Notes under the pieces: generated by a model | Told to the model about the DNA's origin: nothing | The model's database searches: none | What the model saw: the letters and a program-made list of their open reading frames with translations, nothing else | Shown here: in pieces, positions 30,965-39,601 of the stretch | Position numbering within the stretch: the stretch's first letter is position 1 | Layout of the letters: each line of letters begins with the position of its first letter | Made by a program: the position numbers and the translations under genes | NCBI GenBank assembly: GCA_038230415.1 | Contig: JBBRNH010000035.1 | Span: forward strand, 1-50,379 | DNA from: JBBRNH01 sp038230415 | GTDB lineage: Bacteria; Bacteroidota; Bacteroidia; Cytophagales; Spirosomataceae | Direction: 5' to 3' | Length of the DNA stretch: 50,379 nt

Positions 30965-33523
30965 ATGCTTCACCTTTCTACGCTTATTGCCTGCCTGCTG
31001 ATTCCCGGCCCGGCAACCGATAGCCTGCCCCGGCCCGATACGCTACGCACCCAATACCTGACCGAAATCGTGGTGTCGGCATCGCGGGTGGCCGAGCGCG
31101 GGTTACGGTCGCCGGTGAGTATCGAAGTGCTGGACGGTCGCAGCATCCGGCAGTCGGCGCAACCGTCGTATTTCGATGCCATCGAAAACCTCAAAGGGAT
31201 TCAGCTACTCACGCCCAGTTTAGGTTTCAAGGTGTATAACACACGCGGCTTTGCCAACACCACCAATGTCCGGTTTGTGCAGTTGGTGGATGGCCGCGAC
31301 AATCAGGCTCCGCACATCGGCGCACCCATTGCCAACGCGCTGGCTCCGAGTGATTTAGACATCGAACGGGTCGAGGTGATTCCCGGTACGGCTTCGGCTC
31401 TGTATGGCATGAACGCCCTGAACGGATTGGTGAATCTGCTCACCAAAAACCCGTTCGATTCGCCGGGGCTATCCGTCAGCCAGAAAACCGGGGTCAACCA
31501 CGTTGGCGACGGGACGCAGGGCGTAAAGCCGCAGGTATTCACCGAAAGCAGCGTTCGGTATGCCCGCGTTTTGGGGTCCCGGCTGGCGGTGAAGGTGAAC
31601 CTCGTGTATCAGCGCGGCTACGACTGGATTGCCCAAAACACCGACGACCTGAACCCGAACGCCAACACCTCGCTGGGGTTGCTGGGGGCCGATAATCCCG
31701 CACAAGACCCCGCAAACAGTTACGGCAACGAATCGGCCAACCGCCGGACGCTGACCCTCGGCGGCAAAAAATACGTGGTGGCCCGAACCGGATACGCCGA
31801 AGCCGACGTGACCGATTACCACCTGCGGAACCTCCGGGGCGATGTTTCGATTCACTACAAAATCACACCGAACACCGTCCTGGCTTATACCTGGCAAGCG
31901 GCCACGCTCGATAACGTGTATCAGCGCACCAATCGGTTTCGGTTAGATAACTACCGTCTCGATCAGCACAGCCTGACCCTGACCTCCCCCTCGGTGCAAA
32001 TCAGGGCCTACCGCACCCGCGAAAACACCGGACAATCGTACAACATCCGGTCAATGGCCGAGAATATCGAGCGTGGTTTCAAGACCGATGATGTCTGGTT
32101 TCAGGATTTTACGAATCGGCTTACCGAGGATACCAAAGCGGGTCTTGCCGTACCAACCGCCTTGCCCGATGCCCGCGTAGCCGCCGACCGGGGCCGCCCG
32201 CAGCCACACACGCCAGCCTTTGACGAGCAGATCGCCAAACTCCGCGAGATTAATAACTGGGACATCGGCGCGGCTCTGCGGGTGCGGTCGTGGCTGTATC
32301 ACGTGGAGGGGCAAATTGAGCCAACAAAGGTGCTGTGGGCGCGGTTTCGCGAGAAAACCGGGGTTCAAGTACTGGCCGGTTTTGACTATCGGCAGTACAT
32401 GGTGTTCCCGGATGGTAACTATTTTATCAACCCCGAATCGCCGGGTACTAATCTGATATACAGTAAGTTTGGCGGGTTTGTGCAGGCCACCCGACCGTTT
32501 TCTGGCGATAAACTAAAGCTCACGGCATCGCTCCGGGCCGACAAAAACAAGTACTTCGCGGCCCGGCTCAACGCCCGCGCGTCGGTGGTGTATTCGCCAA
32601 CGGAACGGCACAACATCAGGCTGTCATACCAGAACGGCTATCGGTTTCCGTCGCTGTTTGAGGCATTTTCAAACGTTAATTCGGGCGGGGTGAAGCGCGT
32701 GGGGGGCTTGCCGTTACTGGCACAGGGCATTTTTGAGCGGTCGTATTTCCGCACGTCCATTGACCAGTTTCAGGCCGCCATCAACACCGACGTAAATACC
32801 AACAAACTCACCACCGAACAGGCTATCCAGAAAAATAAAGCCCTGCTGAAACCCAACACCTACACCTACATCAAACCCGAACAGGTAAACAGTTTCGAGA
32901 TTGGCTACAAAGGGTTGCTGGCCCGGCAGCGGCTGGTGGTTGATGCCGATTTCTACTACACTGTTTATCGAAATTTCATGGCTCAGGTTGAGGCCAATAT
33001 CCCGAAAGGCAACCCCGCGCCCGATTCGGTGGCGTATTATCTCGCCGACCGCACCAAACAGGATCGCTACCGGCTCTGGACAAACTCGAAAACGGTGGTG
33101 CATAACTACGGAGCCAGTTTAGGTCTGCGCTGGGCGGTGGCCGGGTCGTGGGTGCTGACGGGTAACGGCTCATTGGCCCGGCTCGACCGCACCGAGAGTG
33201 GCGACGGGCTTGAAGAAGCTTTTAATACGCCCCAATGGATTGCCAATGCCGGGGTCTCGAACGTAAACGTTTTTCGGGGCATCGGCTTTGCCATAAACGT
33301 GAAATATCAGAGCGCGTTTTTGTGGCAATCATCCCTGGCAACGGGCCTGGTTCCGGCCATTCGCACGGTTGATGCTCAGGTAAATTACGCCCTCAAGCGC
33401 ACCGGACTGACCCTGAAAGCCGGGGCTACCAACCTGCTCAACACGCCGTATTACACCTTTTTGGCCGGGCCAAACGTGGGCGGTTTTTATTACACGGCGG
33501 TGGTCTGGAATAGCCCAAAATAA
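30965..33523 (+). CDS. TonB-dependent outer-membrane receptor
   Basis: An 852-aa outer-membrane receptor with a signal peptide (MLHLSTLIACLLIPGPA), a plug domain (about 35-165: TEIVVSASRVAERGL, FDAIENLKGIQ, VQLVDGRDNQ, VEVIPGTASALYGMNALNGLVNLLTKNP) and a beta-barrel of about 650 residues ending in aromatic FYYTAVVWNSPK. It lacks the carboxypeptidase-like N-terminal domain and a SusD partner, so it is not a SusC-type polysaccharide transporter; siderophores, vitamins or metals are more likely cargos (inference). Confidence 0.93.
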   Translation: MLHLSTLIACLLIPGPATDSLPRPDTLRTQYLTEIVVSASRVAERGLRSPVSIEVLDGRSIRQSAQPSYFDAIENLKGIQLLTPSLGFKVYNTRGFANTTNVRFVQLVDGRDNQAPHIGAPIANALAPSDLDIERVEVIPGTASALYGMNALNGLVNLLTKNPFDSPGLSVSQKTGVNHVGDGTQGVKPQVFTESSVRYARVLGSRLAVKVNLVYQRGYDWIAQNTDDLNPNANTSLGLLGADNPAQDPANSYGNESANRRTLTLGGKKYVVARTGYAEADVTDYHLRNLRGDVSIHYKITPNTVLAYTWQAATLDNVYQRTNRFRLDNYRLDQHSLTLTSPSVQIRAYRTRENTGQSYNIRSMAENIERGFKTDDVWFQDFTNRLTEDTKAGLAVPTALPDARVAADRGRPQPHTPAFDEQIAKLREINNWDIGAALRVRSWLYHVEGQIEPTKVLWARFREKTGVQVLAGFDYRQYMVFPDGNYFINPESPGTNLIYSKFGGFVQATRPFSGDKLKLTASLRADKNKYFAARLNARASVVYSPTERHNIRLSYQNGYRFPSLFEAFSNVNSGGVKRVGGLPLLAQGIFERSYFRTSIDQFQAAINTDVNTNKLTTEQAIQKNKALLKPNTYTYIKPEQVNSFEIGYKGLLARQRLVVDADFYYTVYRNFMAQVEANIPKGNPAPDSVAYYLADRTKQDRYRLWTNSKTVVHNYGASLGLRWAVAGSWVLTGNGSLARLDRTESGDGLEEAFNTPQWIANAGVSNVNVFRGIGFAINVKYQSAFLWQSSLATGLVPAIRTVDAQVNYALKRTGLTLKAGATNLLNTPYYTFLAGPNVGGFYYTAVVWNSPK

Positions 33524-33563
33524 CGTATCTTGTAGCTGTTAAACCATTGAATAACAGCGACAA

Positions 33564-34235
33564 ATGAACGTAAAATCAACACTCGATGACCGGCTCTATG
33601 AAGTCAGAACGGGCATCACCACCACCCTTGACTTGAGCGATTTAGGACTGACCGAAATCCCCGATGAGGTCTTTGCCATTACCCGAATCACGCGCCTGGT
33701 GGCATCGGCAATCGAGTTCGATAATCCCCCCCTGATGAACGGGTTGGAAGCCATAATGGAGAACCATCCCCGCCGAACCGATTGGGACATTGCCAAGTAC
33801 AACGAGTTCAAGAAAGCTTTGCAGGAACTACGCGATGTTAGAATATCGGTGCAGACAACCCGCATTACTGAACTGCCCGAAGCGATTGCCCAACTCCAGA
33901 ATCTGGAGTCGCTCACACTCATCAATCAGGGGCTAACGGCCCTGCCAAACGCGCTTTGCAGCCTGCGGCACCTGCGCGAACTTCGGCTGGGCATGAACCA
34001 GATAACGGCTCTGCCTGCCGATTTTGCCCGGTTAGTCTCACTCCAGACGCTTGACCTCCGCAGTAACCCCGTTATTGACGGCTGGCCCGATGGGTTCTGG
34101 CAGATGTCACTGCACCAGTTCAGACAAACCCGCGACGATGTAGTGCAGCAAAAAAACCGGCTTGTGAAGGCAGGTAATTTTGAAGAAGCTGCTAAACTCC
34201 GCGCTGAAGAACTCCGCTGGGGGCTACATCAGTAA
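33564..34235 (+). CDS. leucine-rich repeat protein with UVR-like tail
   Basis: A 223-aa protein without signal peptide. LRR units follow the L-x2-L-x-L-x2-N/x-L-x2-LP pattern (ITELPEAIAQLQNLESLTLI, LTALPNALCSLRHLRELRL, ITALPADFARLVSLQTLDL). The C-terminal KNRLVKAGNFEEAAKLRAEE resembles the UVR motif of UvrB, UvrC and ClpC, a two-helix protein-interaction element. Possibly a scaffold or stress-linked interaction protein; no function is established. It is 41 bases after the TonB receptor and has a hairpin just downstream. Confidence 0.82.
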   Translation: MNVKSTLDDRLYEVRTGITTTLDLSDLGLTEIPDEVFAITRITRLVASAIEFDNPPLMNGLEAIMENHPRRTDWDIAKYNEFKKALQELRDVRISVQTTRITELPEAIAQLQNLESLTLINQGLTALPNALCSLRHLRELRLGMNQITALPADFARLVSLQTLDLRSNPVIDGWPDGFWQMSLHQFRQTRDDVVQQKNRLVKAGNFEEAAKLRAEELRWGLHQ

Positions 34236-34239
34236 TCGC

Positions 34240-34301
34240 TGCGCCGTTTCTGGCTGTGGGCAGCGTATCGTCGGATGCACTGCCTTGTCAGAAACGGCGC
34301 A
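34240..34301 (+). terminator. hairpin after the LRR gene
   Basis: Perfect 13-base arms TGCGCCGTTTCTG (34240-34252) and CAGAAACGGCGCA (34289-34301) with a 36-base loop holding a smaller TGGGCAG/CTGCC pair. No strong T-tract directly follows. Confidence 0.55.
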
Positions 34302-34390
34302 CTGTCTTATTGAAAAAGCCGGGCATAATCCCACAGATTAAATGATTAGAAACGAGAGCATCACGCTTTATCAGTCAGATAACCCCGTTC

Positions 34391-35884
34391 ATGATGAAAT
34401 CTATTCTTGCTTCATTTTTATTTATAGCGATTCTGGCTCCTGCTCTGGCCCAAACACCCGTTGGCCTGTTTGAGAATCACGCCGATGTCGGGCCGGTTGT
34501 TAAAAAAGGCACGGCCATGTATGATCAGCAATCGCAGGCCTACACCATATCGGCAGCGGGTGCCAATGTTTGGTTCAAAAAAGATGAAATGCACTTCGCC
34601 TGGAAAAAAATCACCGGCGATTTCATGATTCAGGCCGAGGTCAGTCTGGTAGGAACGGGTGTTGACCCGCACCGGAAATCCGGCATTATGTTTCGCAGTA
34701 GTCTCGATACCAATGCTACAATGGTTTCGGCGACGGTACACGGCGACGGGCTGGCGGCTTTTCAGTACCGAAAAACAGTCAACGGCAACGTCGAAGAAGT
34801 GAAATCACCAATTGTCAAGCCCGATGTACTCAAACTCGAACGGCGGGGCCGACGCTATTTTGTGTCAATGGCCCGTTTCGGCGATGCCTTCTGGACGGTT
34901 GAAGTTCCTGATATTGTGCTTGATACAGAACTTTTAGCCGGGCTTTTTGTCTGCTCGCACAACAAAGACGTGGTAGAGACGGGAACATTTCGAAACGTTC
35001 GGATTACCGTTCCCGCGCCCGAAAACCTCGTGGCCTACAAAGAATATCTGGGGAGTCATGTCGAAACGCTTGACGTTTCGACGGGGCAACGGCGCGTGGA
35101 GTACTCAGAAAATGCGTCGTTACAAGCCCCGAACTGGACGTTAGATAACCGGGCGTTGCTTTACAACAAAGACGGTGGTATCTATCGCTACGATTTTGCA
35201 ACGGCAAAACCCGCGCTGCTTGCTACGGCTGACGTTACGCAGAACAATAACGACCACGTGATTTCTTTCGACGGCAAAATGCTGGGCCTGAGCAGTTCAA
35301 GCGCGGGAAACAGTTATGGGTCACGGGTTTACACGGTGCCGATTGGTGGCGGAACGCCCAAACTTATTACGCCAACCGGCCCGTCTTACCTGCACGGCTG
35401 GTCGCCGGATGGCAAGTGGCTGACGTTTACGGGGAGCCGCAACGATGATTACGATATTTACAAAGTCCCGGCAACGGGAGGCCCCGAAATTCGCCTGACC
35501 GACACCAAAGGGTTGGACGACGGCTCGGAATACAGCCCGGACGGAAAGTACATTTACTACAATTCGACCCGCTCCGGCACGATGCAACTCTGGCGCATGA
35601 CTCCCGATGGTAAAAATAAGGAGCAACTCACCGACGATGAGTACAATAACTGGTTCCCGCACATCTCGCCCGATGGTAACTGGATTGTCTTTATCTCGTA
35701 CACGCAGGACGTAAAACCTGATCAACACCCGTTTTACAAGCACGTTTATCTGCGGATGATGCCCGTTTCTGGCCGCAAACCGAAAGTGATTGCGTATCTA
35801 TACGGCGGGCAAGGTTCGATAAACACGCCGTCGTGGTCGCCGGACAGCAAGCGGATTGCCTTTGTGAGCAACACGAAGATGTGA
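34391..35884 (+). CDS. exported TolB-like beta-propeller protein with DUF1349-like N-terminal domain
   Basis: A 497-aa secreted protein. Signal peptide MKSILASFLFIAILAPALAQ; N-terminal jelly-roll-like domain at about 25-215 (FAWKKITGDFMIQAEV, KSGIMFRSSL, GLFVCSHN) of the DUF1349/concanavalin-like type; C-terminal WD40-like PD40 repeats at about 225-490 (GWSPDGKWLTFTGSR, YSPDGKYIYYNST, ISPDGNWIVFIS, SWSPDSKRIAFVS). Similar proteins occur near carbohydrate-use genes. Ligand unknown. It ends 41 bases before the ATPase/TOPRIM pair. Confidence 0.88.
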   Translation: MMKSILASFLFIAILAPALAQTPVGLFENHADVGPVVKKGTAMYDQQSQAYTISAAGANVWFKKDEMHFAWKKITGDFMIQAEVSLVGTGVDPHRKSGIMFRSSLDTNATMVSATVHGDGLAAFQYRKTVNGNVEEVKSPIVKPDVLKLERRGRRYFVSMARFGDAFWTVEVPDIVLDTELLAGLFVCSHNKDVVETGTFRNVRITVPAPENLVAYKEYLGSHVETLDVSTGQRRVEYSENASLQAPNWTLDNRALLYNKDGGIYRYDFATAKPALLATADVTQNNNDHVISFDGKMLGLSSSSAGNSYGSRVYTVPIGGGTPKLITPTGPSYLHGWSPDGKWLTFTGSRNDDYDIYKVPATGGPEIRLTDTKGLDDGSEYSPDGKYIYYNSTRSGTMQLWRMTPDGKNKEQLTDDEYNNWFPHISPDGNWIVFISYTQDVKPDQHPFYKHVYLRMMPVSGRKPKVIAYLYGGQGSINTPSWSPDSKRIAFVSNTKM

Positions 35885-35925
35885 TTAAAACCCGTAGTAT
35901 TGTGCTGAACTGACAACCATCCATC

Positions 35926-37038
35926 ATGCTTAAGCGCGTTTCAATTCAGAATTTCAAGAGCCTAAAAGACGTAACGCTCGACCTCCAGAAAATAAACCTG
36001 CTCATCGGACCCAACAATTCAGGGAAGACAAATTTCTTAAAAGCGTTGGAGTTCTTTGCTTCTTACAATTCATCTAATATGCACGTAGATAAGTTGCAGT
36101 TGGTGAGCTACAAGCATCAGATTCTTGATATGGCCGGGTTGTTTGAATTTATGCCTGATAAAAATGGATTTATGGCTACCAAACACAATGGAGATGGGTA
36201 CGACATATACCATTATCAGCAAACATATAAGGTAGATACCAGTACACTAATTCCTAATGTTGAGATTTTAATGAACGATTGGTTCACCGCGAACGATGGC
36301 ACGGTAACCAACGGTGAGGTTATGGGAGGCCACCGTCAGGAATTTGATAATTTTGCCAGGACGCATACGTTCAAACCCGATCCGGCTAAATTACTACAGT
36401 ATGCCAAACTTTCGGTTTCGGATATTACGCTAAATCCTGATTGTTCTAATCTGATTGCGTTCTACTATTTTCTGGACACAAATTTTAAACGAAAGAATGC
36501 ACAAGCGATTCAAGATGACCTGAATAGGTGCATTCCTGAATTTGCTTACTTCACCTTGCCCCCGGTTAAGATTGGCAATGAAAGTATGCTTGGATTGCGC
36601 TTTTTTGACAAAGATGATATTGGCTATTGGGCTGATGAAGTTTCTGAAGGAGTTCTCTATTTCATCGCTCTTCTCTGCATTGTTCACCAGCCAAATCCAC
36701 CCAAATTTCTTCTAATCGAAGAACCAGAAAAAGGGATTCATCCGCGCAGGATTGAAGAAATTATCAACTTTATTTTAGGCTTGGCAGATGAGAAAAATAT
36801 TCAGGTAATCATGACAACACACAGCCCGATTGTGGTGGATATGTTCAAGGATATGCCGGAGTCGGTGTTCATTTTTGATAAAGATGATGATGGGGCTACA
36901 CACGTTAAAAACCTACAAAAAGACATAATTGAGCCAGAAACCGAGGAAAGCAAACGGTTGAGTCTTGACCCTCCTCACTATCTGAACGGACTGGGGCAAG
37001 CCTGGAAAGTTGGCCTTATTGGTGGTGTCCCCAGATGA
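35926..37038 (+). CDS. OLD/RloA-like AAA ATPase of a two-gene candidate defence system
   Basis: A 370-aa ABC-type (AAA15/AAA21) ATPase. It begins RVSIQNFKSLKDVTLDL and has Walker A GPNNSGKT (28-35), a signature-like VSEGVLYF, Walker B FLLIEEPEKGIHP and the H-loop TTHSP. It lacks a fused TOPRIM domain, which is supplied by the next gene (4-base ATGA overlap at 37035-37038). This is the organisation of RloAB and PARIS (AriA/AriB) and of split OLD systems (family knowledge). GC is lower than the flanking genes (about 42 percent in a sampled stretch), fitting recent transfer. Confidence 0.88.
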   Translation: MLKRVSIQNFKSLKDVTLDLQKINLLIGPNNSGKTNFLKALEFFASYNSSNMHVDKLQLVSYKHQILDMAGLFEFMPDKNGFMATKHNGDGYDIYHYQQTYKVDTSTLIPNVEILMNDWFTANDGTVTNGEVMGGHRQEFDNFARTHTFKPDPAKLLQYAKLSVSDITLNPDCSNLIAFYYFLDTNFKRKNAQAIQDDLNRCIPEFAYFTLPPVKIGNESMLGLRFFDKDDIGYWADEVSEGVLYFIALLCIVHQPNPPKFLLIEEPEKGIHPRRIEEIINFILGLADEKNIQVIMTTHSPIVVDMFKDMPESVFIFDKDDDGATHVKNLQKDIIEPETEESKRLSLDPPHYLNGLGQAWKVGLIGGVPR

Positions 37039-37625
37039 GCAGCCCATTTGTGTACGGTATCCTGTGCGAAGACAAAGCCCACCGTAATTTTATCCATCAT
37101 TACCTGATGCAGTGCCATCCTGAGCAGTTTCAGGAAAGCGACGAATTTGGCTGGCGGATTCATGCCTCCAATGCAAAAGAAGTAGATGATTCTGTTGCCG
37201 ATGCCACCCGGTTAGGCTTCATCAAATTTGGGTTAGATGTGTTAATAGTTGGCAGAGACGCAGATACAATTGACCTAAAAAGAATCAAAACTTTGCGCGA
37301 TGCGCTGCATGAATCGTGTGGACAGCATCAGCCCAAGGTTGTCCTGATGGTTCCTGTGCAGTGTATTGAACATTGGCTACTGTACGTCAAACGCCACCGA
37401 GACAATCCCACGTTCTCTAAAAATGAACCGTTGGAATCCATTCCCAGAACAGATAGTAAAAACCAGGTGTATGGCGGCATTAAGAACACAGATAAGCAAG
37501 TCAAAATTGCCACTGAAATCCTAAAGGCGTTTGACGCAGATTGGTTAGAGCAGCGTTCGGATAGTTTTAAGCACTTCCATAATCAGGTCAGGGTGTTTAC
37601 TGCTAAAACCAAGAGCAATCATTAA
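37035..37625 (+). CDS. RloB/DUF4276-like TOPRIM-fold partner protein
   Basis: A 196-aa protein. It shows ILCEDKAHRNF with Glu12 (the first TOPRIM acidic residue position), VGRDADTID with D75-A-D77 (DxD), and VPVQCIEHWLLYVK, resembling the CxEyWLLlH block of RloB-like proteins. It has no signal peptide or membrane segment. Overlap with the ATPase gene indicates coupled translation and probably a complex. In related systems the partner is a nuclease effector triggered by the ATPase. Assignment to RloB or DUF4276 is from motifs alone; the two families are related. Confidence 0.72.
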   Translation: MSSPFVYGILCEDKAHRNFIHHYLMQCHPEQFQESDEFGWRIHASNAKEVDDSVADATRLGFIKFGLDVLIVGRDADTIDLKRIKTLRDALHESCGQHQPKVVLMVPVQCIEHWLLYVKRHRDNPTFSKNEPLESIPRTDSKNQVYGGIKNTDKQVKIATEILKAFDADWLEQRSDSFKHFHNQVRVFTAKTKSNH

Positions 37626-37697
37626 TCTAAACGAAGCTATCCGGTTGTGATGCTGAACCGACGAGATTGGTTTTACAGTAGCTATGCCGGGCAATAA

Positions 37698-37731
37698 AAA
37701 AAGCCGCTCCGAAATCTCGGAGCGGCTTTTT
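37698..37731. terminator. bidirectional terminator between defence-like pair and T9SS gene
   Basis: Perfect 15-base arms 37698-37712 and 37717-37731 with AATC loop; stem GCCGCTCCGA between A5 and T5. Convergent genes on both sides. Confidence 0.92.
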
Positions 37732-37749
37732 CGCAGGATAAACTCCGGC

Positions 37750-38295
37750 TTACTTCTTCAGCAACCGGATAACCTGATTGGCTTTGTCGGTCTGCACCTG
37801 ATACAGATAAATACCGGCGGGGAGGTTGCGGCCTTCAACGCTTGTGTCGTGGCTACCGGCGTTCATCGCGCCGTCGCTGTCGTCCTGACGCAGCACAAGA
37901 CCCTGCGCGTTGGTCAGCGTATGCCGAACTTTGGTGGCTTCGGGCAGCACGTAGCGAACGTTGGTGTTGTCGTCAAACGGGTTTGGGAAAGCCGTCAGGG
38001 TCAGGGCGTTGTTTTCAACATTCTGTGATTCTACTTTGTCAATCGTGGCCGAGAAGATAGCCCCCGCTTCGGCAACAAAACCTGGCTCCAGCGTGACCGA
38101 CTTGCCAGCCACGTAGTAGGCAGCCGCGCCGTTTTCGATTTTGTTAGAGGCCGTCAGGTAGCTAATGGCTTTTTCTTCACTTAACAGCCCCACCCGAACG
38201 GTGCTACCGATGGAGGCCTGATCCTGATACTGCTGGGCAACGGCGGCACCGAAACCACCCAGAACGAGAGAAGCAAGGAGTAACGTCTTTTTCAT
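37750..38295 (-). CDS. small secreted protein with type IX secretion sorting domain
   Basis: A 181-aa exported protein. The ATG at 38295 gives a signal peptide MKKTLLLASLVLGGFGAAVAQ; the longer frame to 38373 lacks one and is rejected. The mid region holds KSVTLEPGFVAEAGAIFSATI, a repeat unit common in Cytophagales surface proteins, and the last 80 residues form the T9SS type A sorting domain (LTAFPNPFDDNTNVRYVLPE, LVLRQDDSDG, GIYLYQVQTDKANQVIRLLKK). It should be exported across both membranes and anchored or released at the surface. It is convergent with the ATPase/TOPRIM pair. Confidence 0.9.
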   Translation of the reverse strand: MKKTLLLASLVLGGFGAAVAQQYQDQASIGSTVRVGLLSEEKAISYLTASNKIENGAAAYYVAGKSVTLEPGFVAEAGAIFSATIDKVESQNVENNALTLTAFPNPFDDNTNVRYVLPEATKVRHTLTNAQGLVLRQDDSDGAMNAGSHDTSVEGRNLPAGIYLYQVQTDKANQVIRLLKK

Positions 38296-38415
38296 TGTCT
38301 TATTTGTTTGTGTGGCGGTTGGCCGGTCTGATTTTCTGCTCAATAATAACAGTTTTTCCAGTACGGTGGTCAATTTGTTTATTGAGCGTAGTAATTTCCT
38401 GCAATATCCCGAAAT

Positions 38416-39567
38416 TCAGACCCGTAGAAACACATTTTTGCGATACAGAAAATACAGGAACGCCCATTTCACAGCCAGAAAACCAAGTACCAGCCCCACG
38501 CCTTTTACCGCCGGAATTGTGTGTTGCAACACTCCGCCGAAGAGATATTCAGTGGCGTGGTCAAAGTCTATCACCTGGCCCACTAAGTAAATCAGGATGG
38601 AGTTCATACCGATCACCACGAAGAAAAACGACCACTGCTGCCGGCCCCGCACGTCAATAATCCAGTAAAACAACGCCAGCATTAGAAAACTCCAGCCACC
38701 GGCTACCAGCACAAACGAACTTGTCCAGAGGTTTTTGTTGACCGGCAATACCAGATTCCAGAGCCAGCCAGCCGCCACACAAATCACGCCCGCACCTAAG
38801 AGCCACAGCACTTTTGGGGTTTCGGCCAGGTCTTTTCGGCGCAATAACGTTCCGGCAAAAATACCCAGCAGTCCGGTTCCGATGGCGGGCAGCGTGGAGA
38901 GCAGCCCTTCGGGGTCGTGGATTGTTTTGTGAAGTCTGCCCGGCAGAATCAGCCTGTCTAAATAACTCACAATGTTGCCTTCCATCGTGAGGTTGCCGGG
39001 CGCAAAACCGGGCGTGGCCCCAAACGCCAGCAACGCCCAGTAGCCGAGTAATAACCCGCCAAACCACAGATACTGAGCGCGTTGGTTCGGATAAGTGTAG
39101 AGATAAATAAGCTGGGCAAACATACCGGCCAGGCCAATCCGGCCCAACACGCTCGGAAAACGCCACTCGCCGATGGGTTTCTCAAACAGGCCGTTATTAT
39201 ACAGAACACCAAGCAAAACCAGAATCAGGCCGCGCTGAATGATTTTGCGGGCCAGTTTGGCGCGGGCATCGCCTGTCGAGACGCGGCTGCCGATGGCAAA
39301 CGGCGTTGAGACACCGGCCAGAAAAAGGAACAACGGAAAAATATTGTCGTAGGGTCGGTAGCCGTTCCAGTCCACATGGGTAAACTGGTCGGCCATAAAC
39401 ACGGCTCCGGCCCAGCCCGTTGTCTGGGCCAGCACGTGGAAAATTTCTTCGCCCCCGATAATCCAGAACATATCGAAACCCCGCAAGGCATCGAGCGATT
39501 TGAGCCGACGAACGGGTGCGGGTTGCAGAACGGCGGTTTCGGGCGTAGTAGGTGAGCTGGTTTGCAT
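38416..39567 (-). CDS. DUF5009 / heparan-alpha-glucosaminide acetyltransferase-like membrane protein
   Basis: A multi-pass membrane protein of about 383 aa with roughly ten hydrophobic segments. The N-terminal signature RRLKSLDALRGFDMFWIIGGEEI and LFLFLAGVSTPFAIG are those of the DUF5009/HGSNAT family, acyltransferases that carry acetyl groups across a membrane to glucosamine-containing sugars. The ATG at 39567 is chosen; an earlier ATG at 39603 would overlap the divergent Hen1 start. The substrate is likely a peptidoglycan or glycan sugar, but that is inference. Confidence 0.88.
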   Translation of the reverse strand: MQTSSPTTPETAVLQPAPVRRLKSLDALRGFDMFWIIGGEEIFHVLAQTTGWAGAVFMADQFTHVDWNGYRPYDNIFPLFLFLAGVSTPFAIGSRVSTGDARAKLARKIIQRGLILVLLGVLYNNGLFEKPIGEWRFPSVLGRIGLAGMFAQLIYLYTYPNQRAQYLWFGGLLLGYWALLAFGATPGFAPGNLTMEGNIVSYLDRLILPGRLHKTIHDPEGLLSTLPAIGTGLLGIFAGTLLRRKDLAETPKVLWLLGAGVICVAAGWLWNLVLPVNKNLWTSSFVLVAGGWSFLMLALFYWIIDVRGRQQWSFFFVVIGMNSILIYLVGQVIDFDHATEYLFGGVLQHTIPAVKGVGLVLGFLAVKWAFLYFLYRKNVFLRV

Positions 39568-39601
39568 ACCGGATAAACCAAAAACCGCTACTTTTATAAC
39601 C

